DNA of 64,000 nucleotides, taken from assembly GCF_000333955.1 (NCBI RefSeq), contig NZ_CAPS01000070.1, forward strand, positions 1 to 64,000, written 5' to 3'. Made by a program: the position numbers and the translations under genes. Positions 27,309-35,198 of this stretch are shown in pieces (positions within the stretch are counted from its first letter, which is position 1; every line of letters starts with the position of its first letter). This stretch comes from Rhodococcus sp. AW25M09. GTDB lineage: Bacteria > Actinomycetota > Actinomycetes > Mycobacteriales > Mycobacteriaceae. The notes beneath the pieces are model-generated. The model did not search any database and was not told where the DNA came from. It saw only the letters and a program-made list of their open reading frames with translations.

Positions 27309-28600
27309 GCCGGAACTGCCGACCCCAGCTCGACTGCAGCCAGCGCGTTGCCGACGAGCCCGGCTGCCAGCGTGTTGCCACCGGCCGGATCGATCAGCAA
27401 GAAGCTGCCCGTGTGCCGGTTGACGGCATAATCGTCGGCCACGATCGGTTCGGCAACCCGAACGGAGATTCGGCCGATCTCGTTGAGTTCCAACGACTCG
27501 GGGCTCTCCTGCGCAGTGAGCTCCTGCTCGTCGAACCGCTCGACGAGAGTTCCGACGATGGCCTGTGTCGTGCGGGTTCCGTGCTTGAGGAGCAGCCGAG
27601 CCCCTGGCCGGAGCGGCTTCTCGGCGAGCCAGCACACGGTGGCCTCGAAGTCGCCGATCGGCTCGGGTGCGTCGTGCGGGGAGGCGATGGTGTCGCCGCG
27701 CGAGACATCGACGTCGTCGGCGAGGACCAGAGTGACGCTGCGGCCGGCGTGAGCCGTCTGCAATTCGCCGTCCGCAGTATCGATACGCTCGACCGTCGTT
27801 CGGGTACCGGAAGGCAGAATGACAACCTCGTCTCCGACGTCGACGGTGCCTGCTGCGACCTGCCCGGCGTAACCGCGATAGTCCGGGAATTCTGCTGTGC
27901 GCGGACGGATCACGTATTGCACGGGGAATCGAAGACCGACACGGTGTGGCTCGGCGTCGACCGGTACCGACTCGAGGTGCTCGATGAGGGTGGGCCCGTC
28001 GTAGTACGGGGTCTTGTCGGATTTCACCGCCACGTTGTCGCCGTGCAACGCGGACACGGGGATCTCGATGACGTCCTCGCTCGACCAGCCCAGCGATGAG
28101 GTCAGCGAGGTGAACTCGGCGGAGATTTCCGCGAACACCGTTGCGGGGTCCTCGACCAGATCGATCTTGTTGACGGCGAGTACCAGGCGCGGAACGCCGA
28201 GCAGCGCCAGAACGGCTGCGTGCCTGCGGGTCTGAGTGATCACGCCTTTGCGGGCATCGACGAGCAGGATGACCAGCTGAGCCGTCGACGCGCCTGAGAC
28301 GGTGTTGCGGGTGTACTGCACGTGGCCGGGAGTATCGGCCAGTACGAAGGAGCGCTGCGGCGTCGCGAAGTAGCGGTAGGCGACGTCGATGGTGATGCCC
28401 TGTTCACGCTCGGCGCGCAACCCGTCGACCAGGAGCGACAGGTCCGGTGTGGCCAGACCCTTGTCCACCGAAGCCCGGGTGACCGCGTCGATCTGGTCTG
28501 CGAGAACTGATTTGGTGTCGTACAACAGTCGTCCGACGAGGGTGGACTTGCCGTCGTCGACGCTACCCGCGGTGGCGAGGCGAAGAAGTTGCGTGCTCAT
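27305..28600 (-). CDS. cysN: Sulfate adenylyltransferase subunit 1 (CysN GTPase)
   Basis: GTPase subunit of ATP sulfurylase, 431 residues, which couples GTP hydrolysis to formation of adenosine 5'-phosphosulfate. G1 is GSVDDGKST near residue 13, then ERE/QGITIDVAYR, DTPGHVQYTRN and NKIDLV. It ends after the EF-Tu-like domains, with no APS kinase (CysC) domain such as the mycobacterial CysNC fusion has. This fits the direct APS reductase route encoded upstream. ATG at 28600 shares one base with the cysD stop (TGATG). The start of the chelatase gene overlaps its stop by 4 bases. Confidence 0.95.
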   Translation of the reverse strand: MSTQLLRLATAGSVDDGKSTLVGRLLYDTKSVLADQIDAVTRASVDKGLATPDLSLLVDGLRAEREQGITIDVAYRYFATPQRSFVLADTPGHVQYTRNTVSGASTAQLVILLVDARKGVITQTRRHAAVLALLGVPRLVLAVNKIDLVEDPATVFAEISAEFTSLTSSLGWSSEDVIEIPVSALHGDNVAVKSDKTPYYDGPTLIEHLESVPVDAEPHRVGLRFPVQYVIRPRTAEFPDYRGYAGQVAAGTVDVGDEVVILPSGTRTTVERIDTADGELQTAHAGRSVTLVLADDVDVSRGDTIASPHDAPEPIGDFEATVCWLAEKPLRPGARLLLKHGTRTTQAIVGTLVERFDEQELTAQESPESLELNEIGRISVRVAEPIVADDYAVNRHTGSFLLIDPAGGNTLAAGLVGNALAAVELGSAVPA

Positions 28601-29544
28601 CAGAAGTATCCCTCACGTTTGCGGTCTTCCATCGCCGCTTCGGACACGCGGTCGTCGCCGCGAGTGGCTCCTCGTTCGGTCAGCCGTGACGCTGCGACCT
28701 CGGCGAGGATTGCTTGGTTGTCGGCGGCCTCGGACAACACGGCACCGGTGGTGGATCCGTCGCCGACGGTGCGGTAACGCACCGACAGGGTCTGTAGCTC
28801 CTCGCCCTCGGCCGGTCCGCCCCACACTCCCGGGGTCATCCACATGCCGTCGCGTTGGTACACGGGCCGTTGGTGGGCGTAGTAGATGCTTGCCAGTTCC
28901 ACGTCGTCGCGGGCGATGTAGCGCCAGATGTCGAGCTCGGTGAAGTTGCTGAGCGGGAACACCCGTACCTGCTCACCCGGGGAATGTTTGCCGTTGTACA
29001 GGTTCCACAGCTCGGGACGCTGCTTCTTGGGCTCCCATTGGCCGAAGGCGTTGCGCAGCGAGAAGATCCGCTCCTTGGCGCGAGCGCGTTCCTCGTCGCG
29101 TCGCGCACCGCCGAAGACGGCGTCGAAACGATTCTCGGAAATCGCGTCGAGGAGAGGCACGGTCTGCAGCGGATTGCGGATGCCGTCGGGACGCTCGCTG
29201 AGACGACCGTCGGCGAGGTACTCCTCGACGCTGGCCACGTGCAGTCGCAGGTTGTACTTGGCGACCACGTGATCGCGGAAGTCCAGTACCTCCTGCAGGT
29301 TGTGGCCGGTGTCCACGTGCAGCAATGCGAAGGGTAGGGGAGCAGGCCAGAACGCCTTGATTGCCAAGTGCAGCAGGACGGTCGAGTCCTTGCCACCGGA
29401 GAACAGGATGACAGGGCGCTCGAACTCGCCCGCAACCTCACGGAAGATGTGAATCGCTTCGGATTCCAGTGCGTCGAGGGTGTCGAACCGATCGGCGTCG
29501 AGATGGGCTCGACCGACAGTGGCCGAGGTGAGGTCGAGTGTCAT
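28600..29544 (-). CDS. cysD: Sulfate adenylyltransferase subunit 2 (CysD)
   Basis: Catalytic subunit of ATP sulfurylase, 314 residues, a PP-loop enzyme. The PP-loop is LFSGGKDSTVLLHL near residue 47, with LLHVDTGHNLQEV and the FGGARRDEERARAKERIFS block (in parts FGGARRDEER, KERIFSLRN) after it; WMTPGVWGGPAEGEE lies near the C-terminus and the protein ends DRKREGYF, as in homologues. ATG at 29544 overlaps the cysH stop by 4 bases. It forms the heterodimer with the next gene product, CysN. Confidence 0.95.
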   Translation of the reverse strand: MTLDLTSATVGRAHLDADRFDTLDALESEAIHIFREVAGEFERPVILFSGGKDSTVLLHLAIKAFWPAPLPFALLHVDTGHNLQEVLDFRDHVVAKYNLRLHVASVEEYLADGRLSERPDGIRNPLQTVPLLDAISENRFDAVFGGARRDEERARAKERIFSLRNAFGQWEPKKQRPELWNLYNGKHSPGEQVRVFPLSNFTELDIWRYIARDDVELASIYYAHQRPVYQRDGMWMTPGVWGGPAEGEELQTLSVRYRTVGDGSTTGAVLSEAADNQAILAEVAASRLTERGATRGDDRVSEAAMEDRKREGYF

Positions 29545-30251
29545 GAGGCGTGCAACCCACATTCGGTCTTGGCCTTGCCGGCCCAACGACCACTGCGCGG
29601 GTCGGCGCCGGGGGCAGGTTTGACGGTGCACGGTGCGCACCCTATGGACGGATATCCCTCGTCGACGAGGGGGTTGACCAGAATCGAATGTTCGTCGATA
29701 TAGGCCTGCATCTGCTCGTCCGACCACGGTGCGATCGGGTTGATCTTCACCAGACCGAAGGCGTCGTCGAACGAGATGAGGGGAGCGTTGGCCCGGGTAG
29801 GGGCTTCGACCCGCCGGATGCCGGTGACCCACGCGCTGTAGTTCGCCAGTTCCTTCTTCAGTGGCGCAACCTTGCGCATAGCGCAGCAGCGGTTCGGCTC
29901 GCGGGCGAACAGGTCCTTGCCGTCGATCGAATCCTGTTCTGCAACAGTCTTCTCGGCGCGCGCATTGACGACTCGCACCCCGTAGACGGACTCGACGGCG
30001 TCGCGCGTGCCGATGGTCTCGGCGAAGTGGTAGCCGGTGTCGAGGAAGAGCACGTCCACACCCGGGTGCACCTGTGCGGCGAGGTGGACGAGAACGCCGT
30101 CCTGCATGTTGGAGGCGACGATGAAGTCGTTACCGAAGTTCTCTTCGGTCCACTGCAGCAGCTCCAGTGGGCTCGCACCGTCGAGGTCGCGGGCACCGCG
30201 ATCGGCGATGTCCTTCAACTCGTCGACCGTCAAGTTCATCCTGGTACTCAT
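29541..30251 (-). CDS. cysH: Adenylyl-sulfate (APS) reductase, thioredoxin-dependent
   Basis: Reduces adenosine 5'-phosphosulfate to sulfite and AMP. 236 residues. Two cysteine pairs, NRCCAMRKV near residue 122 and GCAPCTVK near residue 205, are the [4Fe-4S] ligands that mark APS reductases as opposed to cluster-free PAPS reductases. The C-terminal ECGLH carries the catalytic cysteine. The presence of this form agrees with a CysN that lacks an APS kinase domain. ATG at 30251 overlaps the sir stop by 4 bases and its stop overlaps cysD by 4. Confidence 0.95.
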   Translation of the reverse strand: MSTRMNLTVDELKDIADRGARDLDGASPLELLQWTEENFGNDFIVASNMQDGVLVHLAAQVHPGVDVLFLDTGYHFAETIGTRDAVESVYGVRVVNARAEKTVAEQDSIDGKDLFAREPNRCCAMRKVAPLKKELANYSAWVTGIRRVEAPTRANAPLISFDDAFGLVKINPIAPWSDEQMQAYIDEHSILVNPLVDEGYPSIGCAPCTVKPAPGADPRSGRWAGKAKTECGLHAS

Positions 30252-31966
30252 CGCAAATCCGCCTCGTCTGCTCGCACGGCCCATTGAGCGAACCGTTCGC
30301 CGTTGTCGCGGTGCTTGTCGAAATTGCGCACCACTCTGTCGATGTAATCTCCCAGATCGGAGCTGTTGACCTTGTGCTGGCGCAACTTTCGGCCGAACGC
30401 ACTGTCGAGTCCGAGGCTGCCTCCGAGATGAACCTGGAAACCCTCTATCTGATTCCCGGCACCGTCGTCGACCAACATGCCCTTGAAGCCGATGTCGGCG
30501 ATCTGCGATCGAGCGCACGAGTTGGGGCAGCCGTTGATGTTGATCGTGATCGGCACGTCGAGTCGACTGTTGATATCGGCCAGGCGCTCTTCGAGCTCGG
30601 GCACCAGAACCTGTGAGCGCTTGCGGGTTTCGGCGAACGACAGCTTGCAGAACTCGATGCCGCTGCACGCCATCAGGTTCTTGCGCCAGTGCGAGGGCCT
30701 GGCCGGCAGACCCAACGCATCGAGGTCGGAGATCAGCTGCTCGAGCGTCTCGTCCGGAACATCGAGGACGATCAGCTTCTGATAGGGGGTGAAGCGAACC
30801 CGATCCGACCCGGCCTTCTCGGCGGCATCGGCGACGGCGGCCAGGATCGTGCCCGAAACGCGTCCGGCGATGGGCGCGACTCCGACCGCGTTGAGGCCGT
30901 TCTTGAGCTTCTGGATGCCGACGTGATCACGAGGCCGCGCCGGCTTCTCGGGCGCAGGACCGTCGATGAGCTTGCGGTGCAGGTATTCGTCCTCGAGGAC
31001 CTGACGGAACTTCTCGATGCCCCAGTCCTTGATGAGGAACTTCAAGCGCGCTTTGGTGCGGAGCCGGCGATAGCCGTAGTCACGGAAGATCGAGACAACG
31101 CCCTCCCAGACATCGGGGACCTCCGCGAGGGGAATCCAGACGCCGACGCGTTGCGCGAGCATCGGATTCGTGGACAGGCCGCCGCCGACCCACAGGTCGA
31201 GTCCGGGACCGTGCTCGGGATGGTTAACGCCGATGAATGCGCAGTCGTTGACCTCGTGCACCACGTCCTGCAGGCCGGAGATCGCCGTCTTGAACTTGCG
31301 CGGCAGATTCGAGTACTCGGGCTTGCCGATGTAGCGCTCGACTATCTCGTCGATGGCCGACGTGGGGTCGAGAATCTCGTCCACGGCCTCACCCGCGAGC
31401 GGGGAACCGAGCACCACGCGTGGGCAATCTCCGCACGCCTCGGTGGTCTTCAGACCGACCGCTTCGATCCGACGCCAGATCTCGGGGACGTTCTCGACCT
31501 CGACCCAGTGGAACTGCACGTTCTCGCGATCGGAGAGATCCGCGGTATCGCGGCCGAACTCCTGCGAGATCTGCGCGAGAGTACGAAGCTGCGCCAGATT
31601 CAACGCGCCGGCGTCACACCGGATACGCATCATGAAGTACTTCGCCTCGAGCAGGTCGATGTTGTCGTCACCGGTGAAGGTGCCGTCGTAGCCTTGTTCG
31701 CGCTGCGTGTACAGACCCCACCAGCGGAAGCGGCCACGAAGATCGCCCCTGTCGATGCTGTCGAAACCCTGCTTGGAGTAGATGTTCTCGATGCGGGCCC
31801 GCACGTTGAGGGGATTGTCGTCCTTCTTGGACTGCTCGTTGGCGTTCAGTGGCTCCCGGTAACCCAGTGCCCACTGTCCCTCGGCTCGACGCTTGGTCGG
31901 CCGCGGCGTGCGCTCCCGTGGTGTGACGGAGACAGCGTCGGTGGTCGCGTCGCTGGTCGACGACAT
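30248..31966 (-). CDS. sir: Ferredoxin-dependent sulfite reductase
   Basis: Siroheme and [4Fe-4S] enzyme of 572 residues that reduces sulfite to sulfide with six electrons (mycobacterial SirA/NirA type). The two-fold repeat is visible: an N-terminal ferredoxin-like half, EACGDCPRVVLGSPLAG, then GGGLSTNPMLAQRVG, and the cluster motifs MACSGIEFCKLSFAET and NINGCPNSCARSQIADIGFKG (in parts NGCPNSCARSQ). A nitrite reductase reading is possible by homology but the cys context decides. ATG at 31966 is chosen for the AGGAG 6 bases upstream; a further ATG at 31981 is in frame. The ribosome site and start lie in a small hairpin. First structural gene of the operon. Confidence 0.93.
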   Translation of the reverse strand: MSSTSDATTDAVSVTPRERTPRPTKRRAEGQWALGYREPLNANEQSKKDDNPLNVRARIENIYSKQGFDSIDRGDLRGRFRWWGLYTQREQGYDGTFTGDDNIDLLEAKYFMMRIRCDAGALNLAQLRTLAQISQEFGRDTADLSDRENVQFHWVEVENVPEIWRRIEAVGLKTTEACGDCPRVVLGSPLAGEAVDEILDPTSAIDEIVERYIGKPEYSNLPRKFKTAISGLQDVVHEVNDCAFIGVNHPEHGPGLDLWVGGGLSTNPMLAQRVGVWIPLAEVPDVWEGVVSIFRDYGYRRLRTKARLKFLIKDWGIEKFRQVLEDEYLHRKLIDGPAPEKPARPRDHVGIQKLKNGLNAVGVAPIAGRVSGTILAAVADAAEKAGSDRVRFTPYQKLIVLDVPDETLEQLISDLDALGLPARPSHWRKNLMACSGIEFCKLSFAETRKRSQVLVPELEERLADINSRLDVPITININGCPNSCARSQIADIGFKGMLVDDGAGNQIEGFQVHLGGSLGLDSAFGRKLRQHKVNSSDLGDYIDRVVRNFDKHRDNGERFAQWAVRADEADLR

Positions 31967-31981
31967 GCAATGCTCCTGCAT
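31965..31981 (-). promoter_or_regulatory. Hairpin enclosing the sir ribosome-binding site and start codon
   Basis: On the minus strand ATGCA (31981-31977) pairs with TGCAT (31969-31965) around a 7-base loop holding GGAG. The stem covers part of the start codon and the loop displays the Shine-Dalgarno bases. A weak stem (5 pairs), but well placed for translational control together with the leader ORF upstream. Confidence 0.35.
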
Positions 31982-32098
31982 CTTCTGTGCTGGCCGGCTC
32001 CTGCGTGCGCAGGCTTCCGCGGCGTTGCGGGGAGAACTGCGTTCACGACGGAAGGTGAAGAGCCGGTGGATCGAATGGACGTGCTCGAAGGAGGCTGG

Positions 32099-32191
32099 TC
32101 AGCAGCCGGTCGTGTATCGACACGACGCGCTGCAGACACGGCCGAGATCGACGTGGCGGCGGGCCACGAGTCGAATTCCTGAGTCGGTCAC
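32099..32191 (-). CDS. Cysteine-containing leader peptide of the sir-cysHDN operon
   Basis: 30-residue ORF, GTG at 32191, with the core LVARRHVDLGRVCSASCRY and a final Cys right before TGA (three Cys in the last 12 residues). The RRHVDLxRVxSAxC pattern resembles short putative leader peptides annotated upstream of sulfur genes in other actinobacteria. CACAAT (32204-32199) lies 7 bases upstream as a possible -10 box, which would make it leaderless; an in-frame ATG at 32201 is the alternative start. The sir gene begins 132 bases after the stop. Ribosome behaviour at the Cys codons could tune sir expression; this is inferred by analogy with the other leader in the window. Confidence 0.68.
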   Translation of the reverse strand: MTDSGIRLVARRHVDLGRVCSASCRYTTGC

Positions 32192-32236
32192 GGGTGCCAT
32201 TGTGCCACGTCATCGGGCCGATGCCGACCGCGGCGG

Positions 32237-32264
32237 CTATTTACCCAGATTTCGAGGTAAATAG
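32237..32264. promoter_or_regulatory. AT-rich 9-base inverted repeat between sir and hemW
   Basis: CTATTTACC (32237-32245) and GGTAAATAG (32256-32264) form a perfect inverted repeat with a 10-base spacer in otherwise GC-rich DNA. It lies upstream of both the divergent sir leader and hemW. The symmetry and AT content suggest an operator for a dimeric regulator. I do not recognise the motif. Confidence 0.45.
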
Positions 32265-32328
32265 GCTGGCAGAGCCTCCGGGCGGCGGGTGGGGTGAGTC
32301 GGCCGTGGCCTCTGGGAGACTGGAGAGC

Positions 32329-33540
32329 GTGAATACCGTCGTACCCGCCCCGTCCACCTTCGAGCTGCCGATCGAGGCATTCGACGGAGTGGGGGACCGA
32401 GCGTTCGGGATCTACGTGCACGTTCCGTTCTGTGCCACGCGCTGCGGGTACTGCGACTTCAACACCTACACAGCGGGCGAACTGGGCACGTCGGCGTCGC
32501 CGCAGTCCTGGTTGGAAGGACTGCGGCGCGAGCTCGACGTCGCCGCGGCCATGATCGAGGCGGGGACGGGCCGCGTTCCGACGGCAGACACCGTCTTCGT
32601 CGGCGGTGGCACACCGTCCCTGCTCGGCGGCGACGGTCTGGCCGACGTCCTCGGTGCGGTCCGGTCGAGCTTCGGCCTCACCGACGGCAGTGAGGTGACC
32701 ACGGAATCCAACCCGGAATCGACGTCTCCGGAATTCTTCGATCGTCTCCGCGACGCAGGCTTCACCCGGGTCTCGCTGGGAATGCAGTCCGCCGCACCAC
32801 ATGTGCTCGCTGTCCTCGATCGCACCCACACGCCGGGTCGGGCCGTTGCCGCGGCCGGGGAAGCCCGCGCGGCAGGCTTCGATCACGTCAATCTCGACCT
32901 CATCTACGGCACCCCCGGCGAACGAGACAGCGACCTCGATCAGTCCCTCGCCGCGGTACTCGAGGCAGGCGTCGACCACGTTTCGGCCTACGCGTTGATC
33001 GTCGAGGACGGTACCGCCATGGCACGCAAGGTCCGCCGCGGTGAGCTGCCCGCCCCCGCCGACGATGTGCTGGCGAGTCGATACGAGCGCATCGATACGG
33101 CCATGAACTCCGCGGGTCTGTCCTGGTACGAGGTATCGAACTGGGCCACCGACGCCGACGCGCAGTGCCGCCACAACATCGGCTACTGGGATGGCGGCGA
33201 CTGGTGGGGTGCCGGCCCGGGAGCGCACAGTCATATCGGCGGTACCCGGTTCTGGAACGTCAAGCACCCGGCTGCGTATGCCGATCGCCTCGCTACCGGG
33301 CAGCTGCCGGTGATGGGCAGTGAGTTGCTCAGTGCCGAAGACCGACACCTGGAGGAATTGATGTTGACCGTCCGGCTTCGCTCCGGACTGCCGATGAGCC
33401 TGCTCGGTCCGGCCGAGCGTGCCGCGGCCGAGCAGACCGTCGCGGACGGGTTGATGCTCCGGCGCGGCGACCGGCTGGTACTCACCGACCGAGGTCGGTT
33501 GCTCGCGGACGCAGTGGTCCGCAGCATCGCTGCGGCCTGA
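32329..33540 (+). CDS. hemW: Heme chaperone HemW, radical SAM family
   Basis: Radical SAM protein of 403 residues related to coproporphyrinogen dehydrogenase (HemN) but of the HemW class, which binds heme and delivers it to membrane proteins. The cluster motif is CATRCGYCDF (CX3CX2C) near residue 36; GGGTPSLL, ESNPES, SLGMQS and NLDLIYGTPGE follow. HemN-specific N-terminal residues are absent. GTG at 32329 follows a GAGACT -10-like box by 7 bases, the leaderless pattern; a longer in-frame extension to 32194 has no homology. Old annotations call such genes hemN. Confidence 0.9.
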   Translation: MNTVVPAPSTFELPIEAFDGVGDRAFGIYVHVPFCATRCGYCDFNTYTAGELGTSASPQSWLEGLRRELDVAAAMIEAGTGRVPTADTVFVGGGTPSLLGGDGLADVLGAVRSSFGLTDGSEVTTESNPESTSPEFFDRLRDAGFTRVSLGMQSAAPHVLAVLDRTHTPGRAVAAAGEARAAGFDHVNLDLIYGTPGERDSDLDQSLAAVLEAGVDHVSAYALIVEDGTAMARKVRRGELPAPADDVLASRYERIDTAMNSAGLSWYEVSNWATDADAQCRHNIGYWDGGDWWGAGPGAHSHIGGTRFWNVKHPAAYADRLATGQLPVMGSELLSAEDRHLEELMLTVRLRSGLPMSLLGPAERAAAEQTVADGLMLRRGDRLVLTDRGRLLADAVVRSIAAA

Positions 33541-33564
33541 AGGCCAAATTCCGGACGTGACTGT

Positions 33565-33630
33565 TTTTCAGGGCCTTCGTACCCTCAGGCACCCAGTGTT
33601 TTCAGGGCCTTCGTACCCTCAGGCACCCAG
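33565..33630. repeat. Tandem 32-base direct repeat, period 34
   Basis: Bases 33565-33596 recur identically at 33599-33630. The second copy includes the stop codon and last residues of the minus-strand gene ending at 33619, so a segment of gene end plus flank has been duplicated just behind hemW. No terminator-like T-run follows a stable stem here. Confidence 0.85.
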
Positions 33631-33924
33631 GGCGTCGTAGTCGAACACTCTGGCGTGCAACACCGTTCGATTTCGTAGTGCAGCACGCACTGCGCGGTGC
33701 AAACCGTCTTCCAGGTAGATGACCCCGCGGAACTGCACAGCGTGGGGGAAGAGATCGCCGTAAAAGGTGGAGTCCTCGGAGAGCAACCGATCGAGTTCGA
33801 GCACCTTCGTCGTGGTCACGATCTCGTCCAAACGCAGCTGACGTGGCGGAATTCTCGACCAGTCCCTGATGGAGAGCCCGTGCTCGGGGTACGGCTTTCC
33901 GTCACGAACACCTTTGAAGATCAT
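33619..33924 (-). CDS. Conserved actinobacterial protein of unknown function (Rv2375-like)
   Basis: 101 residues starting MIFKGVRDGKPYPEHGLS. It is conserved next to and divergent from hrcA in mycobacteria. The sequence carries LDEIVTTTKVLELDRLL and a C-terminal YLEDGLHRAVRAALRNRTVLHA segment; the GxxRxxAA-like pattern is reminiscent of ParB-type folds, but the likeness is slight and no catalytic role can be claimed. ATG at 33924 was chosen as the conserved N-terminus; the longer in-frame extension reads through the hrcA promoter. Its stop lies within the second copy of a tandem repeat. Confidence 0.75.
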   Translation of the reverse strand: MIFKGVRDGKPYPEHGLSIRDWSRIPPRQLRLDEIVTTTKVLELDRLLSEDSTFYGDLFPHAVQFRGVIYLEDGLHRAVRAALRNRTVLHARVFDYDALGA

Positions 33925-34013
33925 CGCGCGCCCGGAGCCGCTGGACCGAATCGAAAGTCTGTTTCCACTCGGACCACAGTAAGGCCTTGCACGAGCGGGC
34001 GTCGGTCGGCTAC

Positions 34014-34019
34014 TAGACT
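34014..34019 (+). promoter_or_regulatory. Candidate hrcA -10 box
   Basis: TAGACT, with a TTGCAC -35-like element at 33987-33992 (21-base spacing, long). It would give an hrcA leader of about 32 bases including the GGAGGTG ribosome site. No CIRCE operator is visible nearby. Confidence 0.5.
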
Positions 34020-34057
34020 CGAGCGGCGATTGAAAACGAGAACGGAGGTGGGCACCG

Positions 34058-35101
34058 ATGTCGAGCACCGACGACAGGCGGTTCGAGGTTCTACGAGCGA
34101 TCGTGGCGGACTACGTGTCCACCCAGGAACCCGTCGGGTCACGGGCTTTGGTCGAGCGGCACAGCCTGGGCGTGTCGAGTGCAACCGTGCGCAACGACAT
34201 GGCCGTCCTCGAGGCGGAGGGGTACATCGCCCAGCCACACACCAGCTCCGGTCGCGTACCTACCGACAAGGGCTATCGCCAGTTCGTCGATCGGATCGCC
34301 GACGTCAAGCCGCTGTCGGCGGCCGAACGCCGCGCCATCCTGGAATTTCTCGAGAACGGTGTGGACCTGGACGACGTACTGCGACGCGGCGTCCGACTGC
34401 TGGCTCAGTTGACCCGGCAGGTCGCCGTGGTGCAGTACCCCACTCTGTCGGCGTCCTCGGTCAGGCACCTCGAGGTGGTCGCGCTCACTCCGGCCCGGTT
34501 GCTGTTGGTGCTGATCACCGACTCGGGTCGAGTCGATCAACGCATCGTCGAACTCGGTGACGTCCTCGACGACGAGAATCTGTCGCAGCTGCGCCGGCTT
34601 CTCGGTAGCGCCCTGGAGGGTAAGCGTCTGGCTGCTGCATCTGCCGCCGTGGCCGAACTGGCCGAGAATTCCCCGCCCGGGCTGCGCGACGCCATGATTC
34701 GTTCGGCCACGGTGCTGGTGGAATCGCTGGTCGAGCATCCAGAAGAACGCCTGGTTCTCGGCGGCACAGCCAACCTGACTCGCAACGCCGCGGACTTCGC
34801 GGGAGACGCGGGGTTTCCCGGATCGCTCCGAGCGGTACTCGAGGCACTGGAAGAGCAAGTGGTGGTGCTCAAGCTGCTCGCCGTGACACAGGACACCCGC
34901 ACCGTGACGGTGCGTATCGGCGAGGAGACGCAGGTCGAGGAGATGCGTGGAACGTCGGTGATTTCCACCGGATACGGCTCTGCTGGCATGGTCCTCGGAG
35001 GAATGGGTGTTCTCGGGCCTACCCGAATGGACTACCCAGGAACAATCGCGTCGGTCGCCGCGGTTGCCAGATACATCGGCGAGGTCCTGGCCGAGCGCTG
35101 A
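34058..35101 (+). CDS. hrcA: Heat-inducible transcriptional repressor HrcA
   Basis: Repressor of heat-shock operons through CIRCE operators, 347 residues. It has an N-terminal winged helix ([21 protein letters not shown], in parts [19 protein letters not shown]; then [14 protein letters not shown]) and a C-terminal GAF-like dimerisation region with [10 protein letters not shown]-type ending ([22 protein letters not shown], in short). ATG at 34058 follows GGAGGTG by 7 bases. Its own upstream region shows no CIRCE inverted repeat, so autoregulation is not apparent. dnaJ follows on the same strand. Confidence 0.95.
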   Translation: MSSTDDRRFEVLRAIVADYVSTQEPVGSRALVERHSLGVSSATVRNDMAVLEAEGYIAQPHTSSGRVPTDKGYRQFVDRIADVKPLSAAERRAILEFLENGVDLDDVLRRGVRLLAQLTRQVAVVQYPTLSASSVRHLEVVALTPARLLLVLITDSGRVDQRIVELGDVLDDENLSQLRRLLGSALEGKRLAAASAAVAELAENSPPGLRDAMIRSATVLVESLVEHPEERLVLGGTANLTRNAADFAGDAGFPGSLRAVLEALEEQVVVLKLLAVTQDTRTVTVRIGEETQVEEMRGTSVISTGYGSAGMVLGGMGVLGPTRMDYPGTIASVAAVARYIGEVLAER

Positions 35102-35198
35102 GACCAGCACGAACTGATCGAACACCGGCAGCGGGGGCAGGGCCGCCGGCACGCAGCATCAACGGACGAGATTTATTTTCTAGGACGAAAGAGACGAC

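Noticed and set aside
33565-33630. Tandem repeat read as a CRISPR remnant or terminator
   Set aside because: Only two copies with a 2-base spacer, so not CRISPR; the possible stem is 4 bases and T-runs precede instead of follow it.
33925-34057. CIRCE operator for HrcA
   Set aside because: No TTAGCACTC-N9-GAGTGCTAA-like repeat is present; only a plausible -10 box and ribosome site were found.
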